From positions 1,113-7,650 of the forward strand of contig MFSB01000022.1 of assembly GCA_001784735.1 (NCBI GenBank): a stretch of DNA of 6,538 nt, given 5' to 3'. The translations under genes were made by a program, and so were the position numbers. This DNA is from Candidatus Moranbacteria bacterium RIFCSPLOWO2_12_FULL_48_12 (GTDB lineage: Bacteria > Patescibacteriota > Minisyncoccia > Moranbacterales > UBA1568). Position 1 is the stretch's first letter, and every line of letters begins with the position of its first letter. The notes under the pieces are model-generated. The model did not search any database, had not been told where the DNA came from, and was given only the letters and a program-made list of their open reading frames with translations. This document shows, piece by piece, positions 5,055 to 6,538 of this stretch.

Positions 5055-5717
5055 AGAGAGCGCCCTTACTTGCTCCAAAATCGCCGCTACTTCATCGAAG
5101 TTTTCCGCTCGATAGTCCGCATTTCCTTTTTTTTCGCTTCCTCTGCAATCCAGCAATATTTTCACAAGCGTATATGGTGAATCGTTTACCTCATCAAAAT
5201 ACTTCGCTTTGTCATCTACAAATACTATGGTCTCACTTTTGGTTATGATATGGGTTTTTGCATATTTCATAATAGCCGGAGTTTTTGCCCCATGTTCAAT
5301 AATCAGCACGTCCTTGAAAAATGGCCTGATACCAGAACCGGAAATTTTACCTTTTTGAAAACCGGGATCGCCATACGTAATGATAAAAAGATCTTGGGGT
5401 GAATAGCGTTCTAAGAAAGAAATAACATCAGGAAAAACATAGCGCTTCAAGTCTCCCATAAATGCCTGCGCCTCAGCGAGAACCTTCTCAGAAGTGCCGC
5501 GCGGCTTTTCCTTCTCTAGCAAAGCTAGATGCTTTTCAATCGAATACGTTATCGGTTTCTTCTCAAAAGACGCAAAAGAAAATTCTTGGCTCGTCCTTTT
5601 AATCAGCTCCGCGCTCCAGCCGCCATGCGTGTAAATCTCTCGAAGTGCCATTACAAATTCTCCTTTGACGAGTACTGAATCAAAAAGCATGTCATCAAAA
5701 TCAAGAAATATTTTCAT
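5043..5717 (-). CDS. HAD-superfamily hydrolase
   Basis: This 224-residue protein has the HAD phosphatase motifs. Motif I is FLDFDDMLFDS with nucleophile D6 and acid/base D8. Motif II is the strand LFIITYGD with T114. Motif III lysine is probably K145 (GAKTPAIMKY) or K122/K124. Motif IV is IVFVDDKAKYF with D168 and D169. The segment between motifs I and II (residues 15-95) is helical and forms a type C1 cap. Motif I has DDM where most members have DGT, so the residues after D8 are unusual, though both aspartates are kept. The family dephosphorylates small phosphorylated metabolites; the substrate cannot be read from this sequence. The ATG at 5717 abuts the CCCGTTAGAG repeat with no Shine-Dalgarno site. 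The last residues (HYS) and the stop are encoded by heptamer repeats. Confidence 0.85.
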   Translation of the reverse strand: MKIFLDFDDMLFDSVLVKGEFVMALREIYTHGGWSAELIKRTSQEFSFASFEKKPITYSIEKHLALLEKEKPRGTSEKVLAEAQAFMGDLKRYVFPDVISFLERYSPQDLFIITYGDPGFQKGKISGSGIRPFFKDVLIIEHGAKTPAIMKYAKTHIITKSETIVFVDDKAKYFDEVNDSPYTLVKILLDCRGSEKKGNADYRAENFDEVAAILEQVRALSHYS

Positions 5718-5818
5718 CCCGTTAGAGTTTTGACAAGTGAGTTAAAAAGATAAAAAGGGCTGTTACTTTCATAAATAAATTTTTGCAATCAATGGTTTTT
5801 ACAAAACTCTAACGGGAT
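5716..5818. repeat. CCCGTTAGAG inverted-repeat element, unit A
   Basis: ATCCCGTTAGAGTTTTG (5716-5732) and its exact reverse complement (5802-5818) bracket 69 bp of AT-rich DNA, giving a 103-bp element with perfect 17-bp ends. The ends could form a long stem in single-stranded DNA or RNA. One end includes the first two bases of the HAD start codon (5717-5716), so the element is the whole immediate leader of that gene. I see no coding frame inside. Confidence 0.8.
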
Positions 5819-5819
5819 T

Positions 5820-5926
5820 CATCCCTACCATTTTGACGAGTTAAACTCAAAATCCCAAATAGTCGTTGCTTCAAGAAACAAATTACTGTTCATCGACAAT
5901 CCTATCGAAACTCTAACGGGATTCAT
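5820..5926. repeat. CCCGTTAGAG element, unit B (diverged tandem copy)
   Basis: The 19 bp AAACTCTAACGGGATTCAT at 5908-5926 repeat 5804-5822 exactly, 104 bp apart. At the other end CATCCC plus TTTTGAC(G)AGT (5820-5841) parallels the same part of unit A, and GTTGCTT...AAACAAATT (5865-5884) parallels GTTACTT...AAATAAATT (5762-5782). Unit B is thus a second copy whose left arm has decayed (CCCTACCA for CCCGTTAGAG). The palindrome GAGTT-A-AACTC (5838-5848) lies inside. Nothing coding is seen in 5718-5992. Confidence 0.65.
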
Positions 5927-5948
5927 ATCATTTTTCTCTCTCTGAAAA

Positions 5949-5982
5949 TCTTACTTTTCTTGCAATTGCAAGAAAAGTAAGA
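5949..5982 (-). terminator. 34-bp perfect palindrome after the nucleotidyltransferase gene
   Basis: TCTTACTTTTCTTGCAA (5949-5965) is followed at once by its exact reverse complement (5966-5982). It begins 10 bp past the nucleotidyltransferase stop. On the minus strand it is followed by ATTTTC, a weak T run, so an intrinsic terminator is the simplest reading. The stem is AT-rich and has no loop bases beyond those opened by folding, so a protein-binding site is an alternative. Confidence 0.6.
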
Positions 5983-5992
5983 CTCAAATCAA

Positions 5993-6538
5993 TTAAGAAT
6001 GCCAGTATTTTTTCAAAAACGCTTCCCCTTTTTCGATGTCTTCGGGACGGCCCACCGGCTGCCAGGCCGTGGCCATAACCACTTTCACGGGATAGTCTTT
6101 TCCCATTTCCGCCAGCGTCTGCGGCAATCCATATTCCTTCTCGCTGATGGGTACCAACGGATAACGAAAAAACTTCTCATCAAATATATAAGCGGCGGTA
6201 TTGACGATCCCTGCCGAACGACCGTGGGGACGCTCGGTAATCTTCAGAAGATTGCCCTTTGCGTTCGTTTCCAAAAGCCCGTATTGCTCCGCATTCTCTA
6301 CTTCCAAACCCAGTACGGCGATATCTTCGTGCGTGAGACGGTCCAAATCAGCCGGGTGATACAAATCATCACCCATAGTAACGAGCACTCTCCCTTTCAG
6401 CATATCCTTGGCGAGAAACATCGCCCCGCCCGGCCCATTCAGCTCATTTTGGACAACATACGTTATTTTCAATCCCTTCCACTGTTCCCCAAAATGCTTT
6501 TCAATCTGACTACCATAATAACCAATAACAAAAATCAC
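5993..6538 (-). CDS. Sugar-1-phosphate nucleotidyltransferase, N-terminal part outside window
   Basis: The frame is open to the window edge; the GTG there is almost surely an internal valine, because the family's N-terminal nucleotide-binding loop (GxGTRL) is missing. The visible 181 residues cover the middle and C-terminal part: FVIGYYGSQIEKHFG (3-17), LNGPGGAMFLAKD (33-45), the metal-binding strand VLVTMGDDLY (51-60), ITERPHG (100-106), IVNTAAYIFD (111-120), YGLPQTLAEM (136-145) and AWQPVGRPEDIEKG (158-171). This order is that of RmlA/GalU/GlmU-type NTP_transferase enzymes, which join a sugar-1-phosphate to NTP with release of pyrophosphate. The short C-terminus shows no left-handed beta-helix, so a full GlmU is excluded. 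Substrate cannot be decided. Proximity to glmS fits nucleotide-sugar supply for the envelope. Confidence 0.88.
   Translation of the reverse strand: MIFVIGYYGSQIEKHFGEQWKGLKITYVVQNELNGPGGAMFLAKDMLKGRVLVTMGDDLYHPADLDRLTHEDIAVLGLEVENAEQYGLLETNAKGNLLKITERPHGRSAGIVNTAAYIFDEKFFRYPLVPISEKEYGLPQTLAEMGKDYPVKVVMATAWQPVGRPEDIEKGEAFLKKYWHS

Noticed and set aside
5716..5926. CRISPR array
   Set aside because: Three occurrences of the motif exist but one is inverted and the spacing is about 70-104 bp with shared interior sequence, unlike regular direct repeats with unique 30-40 bp spacers.

Overview
The window looks like part of a small-genome bacterium of the Candidate Phyla Radiation (Patescibacteria, probably Parcubacteria-like). 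This is inferred from the mix of genes (an AAA_14/DUF4143-type ATPase, an S23-type four-helix-bundle protein, a DUF559 nuclease, a truncated exported 'TWDGGG' protein), from intergenic DNA rich in repeats, and from scarce Shine-Dalgarno sites. No rRNA, tRNA or CRISPR array is visible. Every gene I can support is on the minus strand.

In transcription order (right to left) the layout is as follows. A sugar-phosphate nucleotidyltransferase (5993-6538, cut by the window edge) ends at a 34-bp perfect palindrome. Next come two roughly 104-bp tandem units carrying the motif ATCCCGTTAGAGTTT, and then a HAD-family hydrolase (5043-5717) whose ATG touches the repeat. A block of 7-bp repeats separates it from glmS (3083-4960). 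A DUF559 endonuclease-like gene (2692-3039) follows, bracketed by imperfect inverted repeats of CCCCTCC type. A DEDDh 3'-5' exonuclease (1910-2584) follows, then a four-helix-bundle S23 protein (1494-1871) bracketed by inverted arrays of a heptamer (consensus near GACTTAC), then a PAP2 phosphatase (996-1481). Beyond it are two 39-bp REP-like repeats, a truncated exported-protein gene (609-758) ending at a run of nine G, and an ATPase gene (550 down to the window edge) with its own promoter and palindromes.

The metabolic genes point to the cell envelope: GlmS makes glucosamine-6-phosphate, the nucleotidyltransferase activates a sugar phosphate, and the PAP2 protein probably recycles a polyprenyl diphosphate carrier. 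The exonuclease and HAD protein are general housekeeping or repair types.

The most interesting aspect is the repeat landscape. Four unrelated repeat families occupy nearly every intergenic gap. Two bracket a single small gene as if it were a cassette. Repeat copies reach into start-codon leaders and stop-codon tails of neighbouring genes. I see no clear new defence or RNA-guided system; the best candidates for something undescribed are the S23 and DUF559 repeat-bounded cassettes and the CCCGTTAGAG element.
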